From: Solirubrobacter taibaiensis
Lineage (GTDB): Bacteria; Actinomycetota; Thermoleophilia; Solirubrobacterales; Solirubrobacteraceae
Assembly: GCA_027587225.1 (NCBI GenBank)
Contig: JAPDDQ010000008.1
Coordinates: 124,001-188,000, forward strand
Reading direction: 5' to 3'
DNA: 64,000 nt
The notes under the pieces were generated by a model. It made no database searches. It had not been told where the DNA came from and saw only the letters and a list, made by a program, of their open reading frames with translations. The translations under genes were made by a program, and so were the position numbers. Below, in pieces: positions 7,942-16,926 of this stretch; positions within the stretch are counted from its first letter, which is position 1; each line of letters opens with the position of its first letter.

Positions 7942-9417
7942 ATGACCGTGTCCTCGCTCAAGCAACGCTCCCGCGCCGTGGTGATCGGGTCGGGTCTAGG
8001 CGGACTGGCCGTCGCGTTGCGGCTCCAGGGCCAGGGCTACGACGTGACGGTGCTCGAGCAGCAGCCCGCGCCGGGCGGCCGGGCCGCGCGCCTGCGCTCG
8101 GATGGCTTCACCTGGGACAGCGGTCCGTCGCTGATCACGATGCCGTGGGTGCTCGAGGAGGCGTTCGCCGCGGGGGGACTCGACTTGCACTCCGAGGTGA
8201 CGCTGCGGCGGCTCGATCCCCTCTACCGCCTTCGCTGGGCGGGCGAGGAGCGCGCGCTGGACTTCTTTTCGGACGCGGACGCCCTGCGGTCAGAGATCGC
8301 CCGGTTCGACGAGCGGGACGCGCGGGCGCTCGACGGCTTTCTCGCCGCGCTGAAGCCGATCTACGAGGAGGGTCTGCTGGCCGCCGGGCAGCGAGCGTTC
8401 CCGTCCGCACGTTCGTTCGCCGGGCTCGTGCCGTCGATGGTGCGTCTGCGCGCGGTGATGCCGCTGCACGCCTTCGTGTCCCGCCATTTCCGCCACCCAC
8501 GCGTGCGCGAGGCGTTCTCCTTCCATTCGCTGTTCATCGGCGGCGATCCGTACCGCGTGCCGGCGATCTACGGGGCGCTGGTGTACCTGCAGCTGCTCGA
8601 CGGCGGGTGGTACGCGGACGGCGGCGTGTACTCGCTCGTGGAAGCGATGGCGCGGCCGCTCGACGTGCGCTGCGACTCGCGCGTAGAGACGATCGAGACC
8701 GGCAGCGGCCGCGTGCGCGGCGTGTGGCTCGAGGGCGGTGAGCGGATCACCGCCGACGTGGTCGTGTCCAACGCCGACGTGCTCCGCACGCACGAGCTGC
8801 TCGGTCGTCGCGCGCCGCGGCGGCGGCTGCGCCCGACGATGTCTGCGTTCCTGCTCTACCTGGGCTGTGACCAGCGCTTCGACGAGCTGCTGCACCACAC
8901 GCTGCTCGTGGGCCGCGGCTACCGGGATTTCATCCGCGACGTCACGCGCGGGCGGGGGCTCCCGTCGACATTCTCGACCTACGTCCACGCGCCGGCACGC
9001 ACGGAGACGGCGATGGCGACTGACGGCGGCGACTCGCTGGCGGTGCTCATGCCCGTACCGAACCTGCGGGCGGACGTGGACTGGCCACGCGTGGCCGACG
9101 GACTGCGGAACGCGCTCGTGAACGACATGGAGACGACGTTCGGCTTGTCCGGGCTGGACGCCTCCGTGCGGGTGGAGCATCGGATGACGCCGCCCGACTT
9201 CGCGTCCCGGTTCGGCGCGGTGGACGGCAACGCCTTCGCCGTCGAGCCGACGCTCCACCAGTCTGCGTACTTCCGGGCGCCGAACCGCGTGCCGGGTGTG
9301 CGCGGGCTCTTCCACGTGGGCGGCGGGACGCACCCCGGGGCCGGGATTCCCGGAGTGCTGATGGGGGCCGGCGTGACCGCGGGTCTGATCGCGGAGGATG
9401 CGGAGGTGCGGGTGTGA
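7942..9417 (+). CDS. crtI: Phytoene desaturase
   Basis: A 491-residue FAD-dependent carotenoid desaturase that converts phytoene toward lycopene. It has the dinucleotide-binding N-terminus (VVIGSGLGGLAVALRLQGQG), the CrtI pattern DGFTWDSGPSLITMPWVLEE, SFHSLFIGGDPYRVPAIYGA, a conserved region around ADGGVYSLVEAM and the C-terminal FAD motif GLFHVGGGTHPGAGIPGVLM. Its length is the family norm. It heads an operon: the crtB start lies 4 nt inside its end. A second crtI-like gene lies at the end of the same operon. Confidence 0.95.
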   Translation: MTVSSLKQRSRAVVIGSGLGGLAVALRLQGQGYDVTVLEQQPAPGGRAARLRSDGFTWDSGPSLITMPWVLEEAFAAGGLDLHSEVTLRRLDPLYRLRWAGEERALDFFSDADALRSEIARFDERDARALDGFLAALKPIYEEGLLAAGQRAFPSARSFAGLVPSMVRLRAVMPLHAFVSRHFRHPRVREAFSFHSLFIGGDPYRVPAIYGALVYLQLLDGGWYADGGVYSLVEAMARPLDVRCDSRVETIETGSGRVRGVWLEGGERITADVVVSNADVLRTHELLGRRAPRRRLRPTMSAFLLYLGCDQRFDELLHHTLLVGRGYRDFIRDVTRGRGLPSTFSTYVHAPARTETAMATDGGDSLAVLMPVPNLRADVDWPRVADGLRNALVNDMETTFGLSGLDASVRVEHRMTPPDFASRFGAVDGNAFAVEPTLHQSAYFRAPNRVPGVRGLFHVGGGTHPGAGIPGVLMGAGVTAGLIAEDAEVRV

Positions 9418-10214
9418 GCGCGGTGCTCGACGAGGCGCGGGCCACGACCCGCCAGGTCGCGCGGACGTTTGCGTTGGCGTGCCGGATTCTGCCGCGTGAC
9501 GTGCGCGACGACGTGTACCTGCTCTACCTGATGTTCCGCACGCTGGATGACCTCGTTGACGAGGGGCGCGTGGACGCCCCGGACCGCATCGACGCGGTCG
9601 TCGCGTGGGCGGTCGGCGACGAGGAGGTCCTCACGCCCGAGACGACGATCCTGTCGGACCTCGCGACGCGCCACGAACTGCCACGCGACGCGCTGCTCGA
9701 CTTCTGCGCAGGGATGAGCGAGGACCTGGACGGCGTCGTGTACGAGAGCGAGGCCGACGTCGACCGCTACTGCTACCGCGTCGCCGGTACGGTCGGAATC
9801 GTCATGTCAGCGGTGCTCGGAGTATCCGACCCAGCTCGCGCCCGGCCCGCCGCCGCGGCCCTGGGGATGGCCATGCAGCGCACGAACATCCTGCGCGACA
9901 TCGACGAGGACGTCGAGCGTGGGCGCGTGTACTTCGCGCGATCGACGCTCGACCGCTTCGGATCCCTGGCCCCAGGATCGCGCGAGGCGCTGCTGCGCGA
10001 TCAGATCGCCCGCGCCGACGCGTTGTATGACCAGGGCATCGCCGGCATCCGCGAACTCCGCCGCGGGCGCCGCGCAATCGCCGCGGCGGCCGACATGTAC
10101 CGCGAGCTTCTCCGCCAGCTCGAGGCCGAGGGCTACGGCTCGCGCCCCGGCCGCGCGATCGTCCCGCGCTCGCGCAAGTTGAGGCTCGCCGCCCGCGCGG
10201 CGTGGCGGGCATGA
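9414..10214 (+). CDS. crtB: Phytoene synthase
   Basis: A 266-residue trans-isoprenyl diphosphate synthase-type enzyme that joins two geranylgeranyl diphosphates into phytoene, the first committed step in carotenoid synthesis. The two Asp-rich magnesium-binding motifs are present: DDLVDE at residues 45-50 and NILRDIDED starting at 158. The GTG start overlaps the crtI stop (GTGA), and the next gene overlaps its own stop (ATGA), so the operon is translationally coupled. Length is slightly below the 280-310 typical of the family, but no motif is missing. Confidence 0.95.
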   Translation: MSAVLDEARATTRQVARTFALACRILPRDVRDDVYLLYLMFRTLDDLVDEGRVDAPDRIDAVVAWAVGDEEVLTPETTILSDLATRHELPRDALLDFCAGMSEDLDGVVYESEADVDRYCYRVAGTVGIVMSAVLGVSDPARARPAAAALGMAMQRTNILRDIDEDVERGRVYFARSTLDRFGSLAPGSREALLRDQIARADALYDQGIAGIRELRRGRRAIAAAADMYRELLRQLEAEGYGSRPGRAIVPRSRKLRLAARAAWRA

Positions 10215-10918
10215 GCGCCGCGCGGCGTCGCGTGTTCCCCGTGTTGCTCGGCTCGCTCGCCCTCGCTCAGGTCGCCTACGGTCGTTCTCGGCGCACACCG
10301 GCGGCCACGCGCGGCATCGTCGGGCTCATGCTCGCGACGTCGCTCGCCGAGGCGCGGCGGCCGCTGCCCGTCGTGGCCGCGGGCGCGATCGGGTTCGGGG
10401 CAGAGCTCGTCGGTGTCGCTACCGGGCGGCCATTCGGCCACTACACGTACTCGGAGCAGCTCGGCCCGCGCGTGCGCGGCGTGCCGCTGCTTGCCGCCGC
10501 GGCCTGGGCGATGATGGCGCGGCCCGCGTGGGCCGTCGCGGGGCGGATCGCTCGTGCCCCGGGTGCGCGCGTGCCGCTCGCCGCCGCTGCGCTCACGAGC
10601 TGGGACGTCTACCTCGACCCACGGATGGTCCGTGAGGGCTACTGGACCTGGCCCGGCGGCGGCCGCTACGAGGGCATACCCGCGACCAATTTCGCCGGCT
10701 GGTTCCTGACTGGTCTCATCGTGTTCACGACGGTCGCCGCGCTGAGCCGCGATGACGAGCAGGACCGCGACGCCGCGGGCGCGATCGCCCTCTACGTGTG
10801 GACGTGGGTCGGCGAGGCGATCGCCAACGCGTTCATCTGGCGGCGACCGCGGGTGGCGCTCGCGGGCGGGCTCGCGATGGGTGTGTTCGCGGTTCCGGCC
10901 CTTCTGTGGCGCCGATGA
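10211..10918 (+). CDS. cruF: Carotenoid biosynthesis protein, CruF-like hydratase
   Basis: A 235-residue membrane protein of the CruF/DUF422 family. Known members hydrate the 1',2' double bond of acyclic psi ends (gamma-carotene in cyanobacteria, bisanhydrobacterioruberin in archaea and actinobacteria). Supporting segments are GRPFGHYTYSEQLGP, SWDVYLDPRMVREGYWTW and NFAGWFLTGL, with about six membrane spans. The ATG at 10211 overlaps the crtB TGA, which decides the start over an upstream GTG. Together with an extra crtI-like gene it predicts an acyclic, hydroxylated carotenoid. Which substrate is used is inference. Confidence 0.85.
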   Translation: MSAARRRVFPVLLGSLALAQVAYGRSRRTPAATRGIVGLMLATSLAEARRPLPVVAAGAIGFGAELVGVATGRPFGHYTYSEQLGPRVRGVPLLAAAAWAMMARPAWAVAGRIARAPGARVPLAAAALTSWDVYLDPRMVREGYWTWPGGGRYEGIPATNFAGWFLTGLIVFTTVAALSRDDEQDRDAAGAIALYVWTWVGEAIANAFIWRRPRVALAGGLAMGVFAVPALLWRR

Positions 10919-12264
10919 AGATCGCGGTCGTGGGAGCGGGCGTCGGCGGGCTGGCGGCCGCGATCGAGCTCGCCGCGCGCGGGCACGAGGTCATCGTGTT
11001 CGAGCGCACGGGAGCGCCTGGCGGCAAGTGCGCCCGGGTCGAGAAGGACGGGTTCACGTGGGACGCCGGGCCGTCGCTGCTGACCATGCCGTGGGTCTTC
11101 GACGACCTCGGGCTGGAGCTCCAACGCGTCGAACCCGTCACCCGCTACGAGTTCGCGGACAGCAGCGTCCTTGAACTGTTCGCCGATCTCCCGCGCGCCC
11201 TCTCCGCGCTGGAAGCCTGGTCGCCGGGTGCGGGCGCGGACTGGATGCGCTTCCTGTCGATCTGCTCGTCGATGTGGCGCGCGTCGGAGCGGTTCCTCAC
11301 CGGCCCGCCGCCCTGGCCACCGCGACGGCCCGAGCCCGGTCACCCGCCGCCGGACCCGCGCGACGCGCTGCGCGTAAGACCGTGGTGGACGCTGCGCGAC
11401 CTCGCCCGCGCGACGGCGCGCGACCCGCGCCTGCAAATGGTCATCGAGCGCTTTGCGACGTACGCGGGCGCGGACCCACGGAAAGCGCCGGCGGCGCTGG
11501 CGGTCGCGGGCTACGTGGAACATGCCTTCGGGGCCTGGCACCCACGCGGCGGCATGCACGAGCTGCCGCTCGCGATGGTGCGGCGACTCGAAGCGCTCGG
11601 CGGCACGCTGCGCCTGCACACGACCGTGGAGCGCATCGCCGTTGTGCATGGCCGTGCCCGGGGCGTCGAGACCTCGGCGGGCGCGTACGCGGCAGACGCC
11701 GTGGTCACCGACGTCGACGAGCGGGTCGTCCGTACCCGGCTGCTCGGGCGGCCGGCGCGACGCCGAACGCCGTCGCTGTCTGGCCTCGCCCTGCTCCTCG
11801 GAGTGCGGGACGAGGCTCCGGCGCACCACCGCATCCTGTTCCCGCGCGACTACGACGCCGAGTTCGACGACATCTTCACCTACCGCAGGATGCCGCGCGA
11901 CCCGACGCTCTACGTGTGCGCGCCGCCGGGCCAGGGCTGGTTCGTGCTCGTCAACGCGCCTGCCTCACCCGCGGACTGGGACGCGACGCAGGCCGCGGTG
12001 ATCGAGCGGCTCGAGGTGACCCCGAACGTCATCGAGCGCGTCACCCCCGCAGACCTCGGCGGCCCGATCTACGGCGCCGCCCCACACGGCCGCCTCGGCG
12101 CGATGCGCCGCCCGGGCAACCGTGTCCGCGGCATCGATGGCCTGTGGCTCACCGGTGGCACCGTCCATCCGGGTGGCGGCCTGCCGCTCGTGGCGCTCGG
12201 TGGCCGGAGCGTCGCGCGTCAACTCAGCGGATCACGGCCGTCCCACGTCCCCTCGGCGCGATAG
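10915..12264 (+). CDS. Second CrtI-like carotenoid desaturase/oxidoreductase
   Basis: A 449-residue FAD-dependent enzyme of the CrtI/CrtD family. Its N-terminus is [20 protein letters not shown], followed by [20 protein letters not shown], and the C-terminal FAD motif reads [20 protein letters not shown]. It is shorter than the operon's first CrtI and has a proline-rich insert near residue 140. In pathways with CruF, the second CrtI homologue is usually a 3,4-desaturase (CrtD-type); that role is proposed, not shown. ATG 10915 overlaps the cruF stop (ATGA). Its 3' end overlaps the convergent CrtA-like gene by 46 bp. Confidence 0.88.
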   Translation: MKIAVVGAGVGGLAAAIELAARGHEVIVFERTGAPGGKCARVEKDGFTWDAGPSLLTMPWVFDDLGLELQRVEPVTRYEFADSSVLELFADLPRALSALEAWSPGAGADWMRFLSICSSMWRASERFLTGPPPWPPRRPEPGHPPPDPRDALRVRPWWTLRDLARATARDPRLQMVIERFATYAGADPRKAPAALAVAGYVEHAFGAWHPRGGMHELPLAMVRRLEALGGTLRLHTTVERIAVVHGRARGVETSAGAYAADAVVTDVDERVVRTRLLGRPARRRTPSLSGLALLLGVRDEAPAHHRILFPRDYDAEFDDIFTYRRMPRDPTLYVCAPPGQGWFVLVNAPASPADWDATQAAVIERLEVTPNVIERVTPADLGGPIYGAAPHGRLGAMRRPGNRVRGIDGLWLTGGTVHPGGGLPLVALGGRSVARQLSGSRPSHVPSAR

Positions 12265-12917
12265 GGGGCAAAACGCGCGAACAGCTCCTCCGAGTACCAG
12301 CGCTCGGCCCGTGTCCGCCGCACCACCGTCGCGTGGGCTGCGTTGCGGTACGCGTAGTCCTGGACCGCGTCGACGTCTCGCCACAGCGAGAACGTCGCCT
12401 GCCGCAACACGGGCAGCTCACCGACCGCGACGGACGCGAGCAAGCCGGGAGCGCCCTGGAGCGCCCGCGCCGGCCCGGACACGGCGCGGTGGAAGGCGAC
12501 GAGTTGTCGCGGCCGGATCGACGCACGGGTAAGGATGGCGACCGGCCCGGCAGCGGCGCATGGCGGAGCCGGAGCCGGTTCGACGCCGCCGTCCGCCAGC
12601 GGGTCGACACTGCCCCAGCCACCATGGGCGCGGATCGGTGCGAGGCGCACCGTGTAGGTCTCGACGCCGCGCCAGCGTGCTGCGATCTTCGACTCCGCGA
12701 GGAAGGCGTCGAGCGCGATGTCGTCGTCCCAGACCGCAAACAGCGCCCAACGGCGCAGATCGGCCGACAGCGTCATCGTCGAGCCGCGGCCCGTGCCCAG
12801 TTGCCGGAAGAACCGGAGCCCGGCCGTACGCGACAGCACCGGCCGGTCCCAAGCCATGTATGGCAGCCCGTCACGGATTCCGGGGTAGCGGACCAGGTGA
12901 AACGAGGCGACGGGCAC
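12219..12917 (-). CDS. CrtA-like (spheroidene monooxygenase family) protein
   Basis: A 232-residue protein resembling spheroidene monooxygenase, which introduces keto groups at the end of acyclic carotenoids. Shared features are an N-terminal VASFHLVRY strand, [30 protein letters not shown] and, in the C-terminal half, [20 protein letters not shown] followed by [20 protein letters not shown]. The family is related to ferredoxin-fold haem-binding monooxygenases. Its location inside a carotenoid cluster supports the call. The GTG start sits 2 bp from the divergent PlsY-like start, so its promoter must lie within the neighbouring coding sequence. The product probably carries a 2-keto or similar group. 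Confidence 0.78.
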   Translation of the reverse strand: MPVASFHLVRYPGIRDGLPYMAWDRPVLSRTAGLRFFRQLGTGRGSTMTLSADLRRWALFAVWDDDIALDAFLAESKIAARWRGVETYTVRLAPIRAHGGWGSVDPLADGGVEPAPAPPCAAAGPVAILTRASIRPRQLVAFHRAVSGPARALQGAPGLLASVAVGELPVLRQATFSLWRDVDAVQDYAYRNAAHATVVRRTRAERWYSEELFARFAPYRAEGTWDGRDPLS

Positions 12918-12919
12918 AG

Positions 12920-13495
12920 ATGGAGTACGGACTAGCAGCGTTGATGGGCTACCTGTGCGGTGCGATCCCGATCGCGCTGCTCGTCGCGCGCCGCCACGGC
13001 GTCGACCTGCTGGTCACGGGCGACGGGAACCCTGGTGCGTGGAACGCGCTCGATCAACTCGGCCCTCGCGCGGCGCTCCCCGCGTTCCTGGGCGACGGCG
13101 CCAAGGCGTTCCTCCCGGCCCTCGTCGTGCACCTCGCGTTCGGCTATTGGCCCGCGTTCGTCGCCGTGGCGGGCGCGATGGTGGGACACGCGTTCCCGCT
13201 CCCACACCCGAGCCGCGGCGGCAAGTCGATCATGTGCTTCGTCGGCGGCGCATTCGCGCTCTCGCCGCTCGCCGCGGCCGTCTGCGGCGCGCTCGCGATC
13301 GCCGTCACGCTGGCGACCGCGTTCAAGTACGCCGCCCGCGTGGCCGTATTCGCCTTCCCGCTTGTCCAACTCGTCACCGACCCGGTGCAGCACGTCGCAG
13401 CGACAGGCGCGCTGATGACGTTCATCGGCGCGCTGTTCGTCACGCGTAGTCGCGCCCCCGCCACCGGCGCGCCGGACGCGCCGCCGACCACGTAA
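12920..13495 (+). CDS. PlsY-like glycerol-3-phosphate acyltransferase family protein
   Basis: A 191-residue membrane protein with five or so hydrophobic helices and the PlsY layout. The first conserved loop reads GDGNPGAWN where PlsY normally has GSGN-GATN, and the third reads [15 protein letters not shown] where PlsY has GH-FP...F-GGKG. Key Gly, Asn, His and Lys residues remain, but Ser is replaced by Asp and the final Gly by Ser. This divergence, and its place between CrtA-like and glycosyltransferase genes, suggests a specialised acyl transfer, perhaps onto a glycosylated carotenoid, rather than bulk phospholipid synthesis. That is inference. The 3' end overlaps the convergent glycosyltransferase gene by 56 bp. 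Confidence 0.75.
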   Translation: MEYGLAALMGYLCGAIPIALLVARRHGVDLLVTGDGNPGAWNALDQLGPRAALPAFLGDGAKAFLPALVVHLAFGYWPAFVAVAGAMVGHAFPLPHPSRGGKSIMCFVGGAFALSPLAAAVCGALAIAVTLATAFKYAARVAVFAFPLVQLVTDPVQHVAATGALMTFIGALFVTRSRAPATGAPDAPPTT

Positions 13496-14576
13496 GCCGA
13501 ACCGCCGCCGGCACGTCGGCGAGCGGCGAGAGCCAGTAGGCAGGGCCGCGGCGCGTGTACGACGGCGCGAACGCGCCCGTCATGACCAGCCTCAGCAACA
13601 CGAGCGCGAGATCGAGCCGGGAAGCACGACGCCCCGCAAGCTTCAGCCACGGCAATCCGAGCGTGAGCCACACGACCGCGACGTCGGCCACCCGCCACGC
13701 GGGGGACGTCACGTCCGGCAGTGCGATCGAGCGCCCCCACTCCCGCCACGTCTCCGCCGCCGACTCGTGCATGTCGACGTCGATCAACCCGCCACCGTCG
13801 TGAAACACGATCCGCCACCCGCGCCGCGCCAGCCCGCGCGCGAACGCCGCATCGTCGGTCATGTGCCCGGCTGCCTCCGCGTAGCCGCCGGCCGCGAGCA
13901 GGTCGCTCCGCCGTACCGCCGTGCACTGCCCGTTGATCATCAATCGCGAGATCGAGACCTGCGCGTCGGCATCCGGTGGGCCGTAGCGATACACGAGCGT
14001 GGCGAGCAGGGCGGGATGCAGCCACCGCTCGCCCGCGGTCGAGCAGACGAACCGCGCACCGACGCTGACGAGGGCCGGCGAGGCCACGCCAGAGTTTCCC
14101 GACGCGGTCTCGGCGGCGACCAGCGCGGCGGACGCGGCGCGCGCCAATCCGATGCGCGGGCGCGTGTCGGCGTCGACGCTCACAACGGTCTCCCCGCGCG
14201 CTTCCTCGAGTCCGCGCTGAAGCGCCCACGGCTTGCCGACCCATCCAGCCGGCGGCTTTCCCGCGACGACCACGCGCGCACCGGCCGCCTCCGCAACGGC
14301 GACGGTCCCGTCGGTGGAGCCATCGTCGACAACGATCACCTCAAGCACGTCCGAGTCGACCAGCAGGGCCTCCAGGCACGGCCCGATGCGCGCCGCCTCG
14401 TCGCGCGCCGGAACGACCACCGACACGGACCGCTCCGACAGCGCGTCCGCCGCCAGTGGCGCGCGTCGCACCCGCCCGCGGGCGAGCCGGGCGAGCACCA
14501 CGCCCGCGGCGAGTCCTTGCGCTAGCGCGAACACAGACGAGCCTTCGCTACCCAGCCAAGCCCCCGCACAACGCAC
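13440..14576 (-). CDS. Family 2 glycosyltransferase of the carotenoid cluster
   Basis: A 378-residue GT-A glycosyltransferase anchored by an N-terminal hydrophobic segment (FALAQGLAAGVVLA) and C-terminal hydrophobic helices. Motifs: SVVVPARDEAARIGPCLEAL, VIVVDDGSTDGT, the DxD-type VSVDADTRP, and the acceptor-side AGHMTDDAAFARGLARRGWR. It resembles CruC and CrtQ-type enzymes that glycosylate carotenoids. Its position next to carotenoid genes and a PlsY-like acyltransferase supports a carotenoid glycoside pathway. The start is a GTG; a later GTG just before FALAQG is possible. Confidence 0.82.
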   Translation of the reverse strand: MRCAGAWLGSEGSSVFALAQGLAAGVVLARLARGRVRRAPLAADALSERSVSVVVPARDEAARIGPCLEALLVDSDVLEVIVVDDGSTDGTVAVAEAAGARVVVAGKPPAGWVGKPWALQRGLEEARGETVVSVDADTRPRIGLARAASAALVAAETASGNSGVASPALVSVGARFVCSTAGERWLHPALLATLVYRYGPPDADAQVSISRLMINGQCTAVRRSDLLAAGGYAEAAGHMTDDAAFARGLARRGWRIVFHDGGGLIDVDMHESAAETWREWGRSIALPDVTSPAWRVADVAVVWLTLGLPWLKLAGRRASRLDLALVLLRLVMTGAFAPSYTRRGPAYWLSPLADVPAAVRLTWSAARPARRWRGRDYA

Positions 14577-14728
14577 CCCTGTCGTCGTCGTGCGGCGATA
14601 TCATGTGTTGCGGCGCGGCCTTCACAAGGCCGTACCGACGAAATGAGGCAGCACGGGCACCAGGGTTCCGCATCGGCTCTGGGTTCGGCGGTCGGATCGA
14701 GTACAACGTTCCCGCCAGGAGGCTGCCC

Positions 14729-15514
14729 GTGTCCGTTTCAGGTCTTCGTCCGCTTCCGAACGCGCTGAGTCGGGAGACGACCGCTCAGCTGTTCGAGCGC
14801 TATCACCGTGAGCGCCGCCCCTCCGATCGTGACGAGCTCGTGCTGCGCCACATGCGGCTCGCCAGCAGTCTGGCCGTGCGGTATCGGGCCAATCACGAGC
14901 ACGACGATCTCCAGCAGGTCGCCGCGATCGGTCTCGTCAAGGCCGTCGATCGGTTCGACCCGTCGCGAGGGCTCGCGTTCTCCTCCTTCGCGGTGCCGAC
15001 GATTCTCGGGGAGCTCAAGCGCTACTTCCGCGACCTCGGCTGGTCGGTGCGGGCGCCGCGGGAGATCCAGGAGCTGAGCTTGCGGCTGGAACGCGAGGGT
15101 GCGCAGTTGACCGGCCGGCTCGGGCGCACCCCCACGGTCGACGAGCTCGCGCGCGCATGCGAAGTCACGGCCGAGGCCGTGCTGGAAGCCCGTATGGCAA
15201 CGACCGCGCACTACGCCGACTCGCTCGATCACCCTGGACCGGACGATGACGAAGACGTCCCGGAACGACTGGTGGCGACCGAGGACCCGGGCTTTGCGCG
15301 TGCCGAGCAGAACGCCGATCTCGATCGGCTGCTGTCCCACCTGAGCCACCGTGAGCAGACGGTGCTGTACCTGCGGTTCGGCGAGGACCTCGTGCAGCGC
15401 GAGATCGCGGTACGGATCGGCAGCTCCCAGATGCAGGTCTCGCGAATGCTCAGGCAATCGATCGCCACGCTCCAGACCCAGTCGTCCGACTGGCCAAGGC
15501 CGGTGACCCGATAG
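14729..15514 (+). CDS. SigB/SigF-type RNA polymerase sigma factor
   Basis: A 261-residue sigma-70 family factor of the SigB/F/G group used for general stress or developmental responses. Region 2 reads LVLRHMRLASSLAVRYRANHEHDDLQQVAAIGLVKAVDRFDPSRG. The SigB-type VPTILGELKRYFRDLGWSVRAPRE sequence follows. Region 3 begins with LTGRLGRTPTVDELARACEV, and region 4 has SHREQTVLYLRFGEDLVQREIA and the HTH up to SRMLRQSI. A perfect AGGAGG at 14717-14722, 6 nt before GTG 14729, fixes the start. It stands 5' to a DUF2294 gene and near many STAS genes, its likely regulators. No RsbW-type kinase is present in the window. Confidence 0.95.
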   Translation: MSVSGLRPLPNALSRETTAQLFERYHRERRPSDRDELVLRHMRLASSLAVRYRANHEHDDLQQVAAIGLVKAVDRFDPSRGLAFSSFAVPTILGELKRYFRDLGWSVRAPREIQELSLRLEREGAQLTGRLGRTPTVDELARACEVTAEAVLEARMATTAHYADSLDHPGPDDDEDVPERLVATEDPGFARAEQNADLDRLLSHLSHREQTVLYLRFGEDLVQREIAVRIGSSQMQVSRMLRQSIATLQTQSSDWPRPVTR

Positions 15515-15587
15515 GATTCGTCTATCGCTCTGGCCTAAGGCTCCTCGACTTGAGCGCGATCACCCCGAGGAGCAGGAAGGTGGCCCC

Positions 15588-16019
15588 GTGTCCACCAAAG
15601 AGCAGCATCCTGCCGAGACCGACGCCGGCACCAGCCTCCTCCTCGAGATCTCCAACGCGATGGTCCGCGTCTACAAGGACCAGTTCGGCCGCGGCCCAGA
15701 GCGCGCTCGCGCGCTCTGGGCAGGGCCTGATGCCCTCGTCGTGTACTTGGAACGCACCCTCACCCCGGCCGAGCGCAACCTGATCCGGCTCGGCGAACAC
15801 GAACGCGTGCGCAACATGCGGATCTTCTTCCAGTACTCGGCGGTCGAGGGCTTCTGCAACCCCATCGAGCAGTTCACCGGCCGCAAGGTACGTGCGTTCC
15901 TGAGCGGCATCGACACCCAAGCCGACGGCCTGTCGATCGAGAGCTTCGTCCTGCACCCGAAGGGCTACGACGGCCCATCGCGCACCGAGATCACCGATGC
16001 CGGGGCCTCGTTCGGATGA
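15588..16019 (+). CDS. DUF2294 (MpsC-family) protein, copy B
   Basis: A 143-residue stand-alone DUF2294 protein, closer to the classical form of the family than the module copies. It has LLLEISNAMVRVYKDQFGRG followed by PERARALWAGPDALVVYLER, the helix LTPAERNLIRLGEHERVRN, and IEQFTGRKVRAFLSGID ending with SFVLHP. The GTG start is preceded by a GAGGAGCAGGAAGG purine tract. It lies 73 bp after the sigma factor gene on the same strand; a weak 6-bp hairpin (CGATAG/CTATCG) sits at the sigma stop codon. Cotranscription with the sigma gene is plausible. Function unknown. Confidence 0.85.
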   Translation: MSTKEQHPAETDAGTSLLLEISNAMVRVYKDQFGRGPERARALWAGPDALVVYLERTLTPAERNLIRLGEHERVRNMRIFFQYSAVEGFCNPIEQFTGRKVRAFLSGIDTQADGLSIESFVLHPKGYDGPSRTEITDAGASFG

Positions 16020-16048
16020 GAGCGACAGCCAACGGCCCGCGGAGGCGG

Positions 16049-16843
16049 CTACGACACAGGGAACACCGCGCGCGCTCGCCGTTGGATGCCGACGATCGCC
16101 GGCCAGCCGAGAACCGCTCGCTCGTTCTGAGGGGCGCGCAGCACGTCCTCCACGAGTTCGTAGTGCTCTAGACGCCCGAACAGGCGCATCGTCCGAGGTC
16201 GCACGCCGACCACCCAGGCATCCGCGCCTGCAAGCCGACACCGGATCGTTACAGCGACGATCTCGCGGAGGCCGCTGATATCGACGTGGGACAGCCGGCT
16301 GAGGTCCACGACGACCGACCGTCCTGATTCTGCAAAGGCCGTCGCACGAGCCAACTGCTCTTCCGCGACCTGGAGTGTCGCGCCATCGAGTCGGCCGACG
16401 AGCCGGACCGTGAGCCGCCGCCGCGACACGTCATGGCGTGCAGTCAGCCGAGGGACCGAATGCCCGGCGAGTGCGAGCGCAACGGCTTGCGACGCCGCAA
16501 ACGGGATGCCCACCGGGTACGCCAGCGAGATCTGTGACGCCAGAGCCGGTACCGCGACGACGACGAGCCGGCCGGCGCTGTCGCGCACTTGCAGAAACGT
16601 TGCCACCAGCTCCTCGACGGCCGTCGCGGGAAGCGCTCTGTGGCCGCCGAGGTCGATGACGAGCCGAACGCCCTGCCGTCGACCCAAGCGGCGGCGCATC
16701 TTCTCGATGTCCACGGCCACCCCGGCTGTCGAACGTCCGCCCAGCGCGAGCATCAAGACATCGTCATGGCGGGACATCAGGCCCCGGGGGAAACGAAAAG
16801 CGCGTGGCATTCGCCCATACAACCCAGCGGTACCGATTCCCAC
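16049..16843 (-). CDS. Protein with two STAS domains
   Basis: A 264-residue protein with tandem STAS-like domains and no other recognisable part. The first (about residues 30-130) has VRLVIDLGGHRALPATAVEELV, where the usual phosphorylatable Ser/Thr position is occupied by LPAT. The second (about 145-245) has SVVVDLSRLSHVDISGLREIV, matching the anti-anti-sigma core VD-SGL with Ser in place. The second half is thus the likely switchable domain and the first may be structural. In-frame Met codons at residues 12 and 23 are alternative starts. It runs opposite to its neighbours, converging on copy B of DUF2294. Confidence 0.75.
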   Translation of the reverse strand: MGIGTAGLYGRMPRAFRFPRGLMSRHDDVLMLALGGRSTAGVAVDIEKMRRRLGRRQGVRLVIDLGGHRALPATAVEELVATFLQVRDSAGRLVVVAVPALASQISLAYPVGIPFAASQAVALALAGHSVPRLTARHDVSRRRLTVRLVGRLDGATLQVAEEQLARATAFAESGRSVVVDLSRLSHVDISGLREIVAVTIRCRLAGADAWVVGVRPRTMRLFGRLEHYELVEDVLRAPQNERAVLGWPAIVGIQRRARAVFPVS

Positions 16844-16926
16844 TCAGCAGCGTGTCAGCGCTGACAGTGAGACGACTGAAGACCAATCAGAACCGCACGT
16901 CCGCCTGAGGACGCGGCCGCGATCGG

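Noticed and set aside
8290..9333. Long open frame antisense to crtI (and similar ones at 2640-3785, 26112-28175 and 41299-42186)
   Set aside because: They are rich in Arg, Pro, Ala and His, match no family, and mirror the third-position GC bias of the real gene on the other strand.
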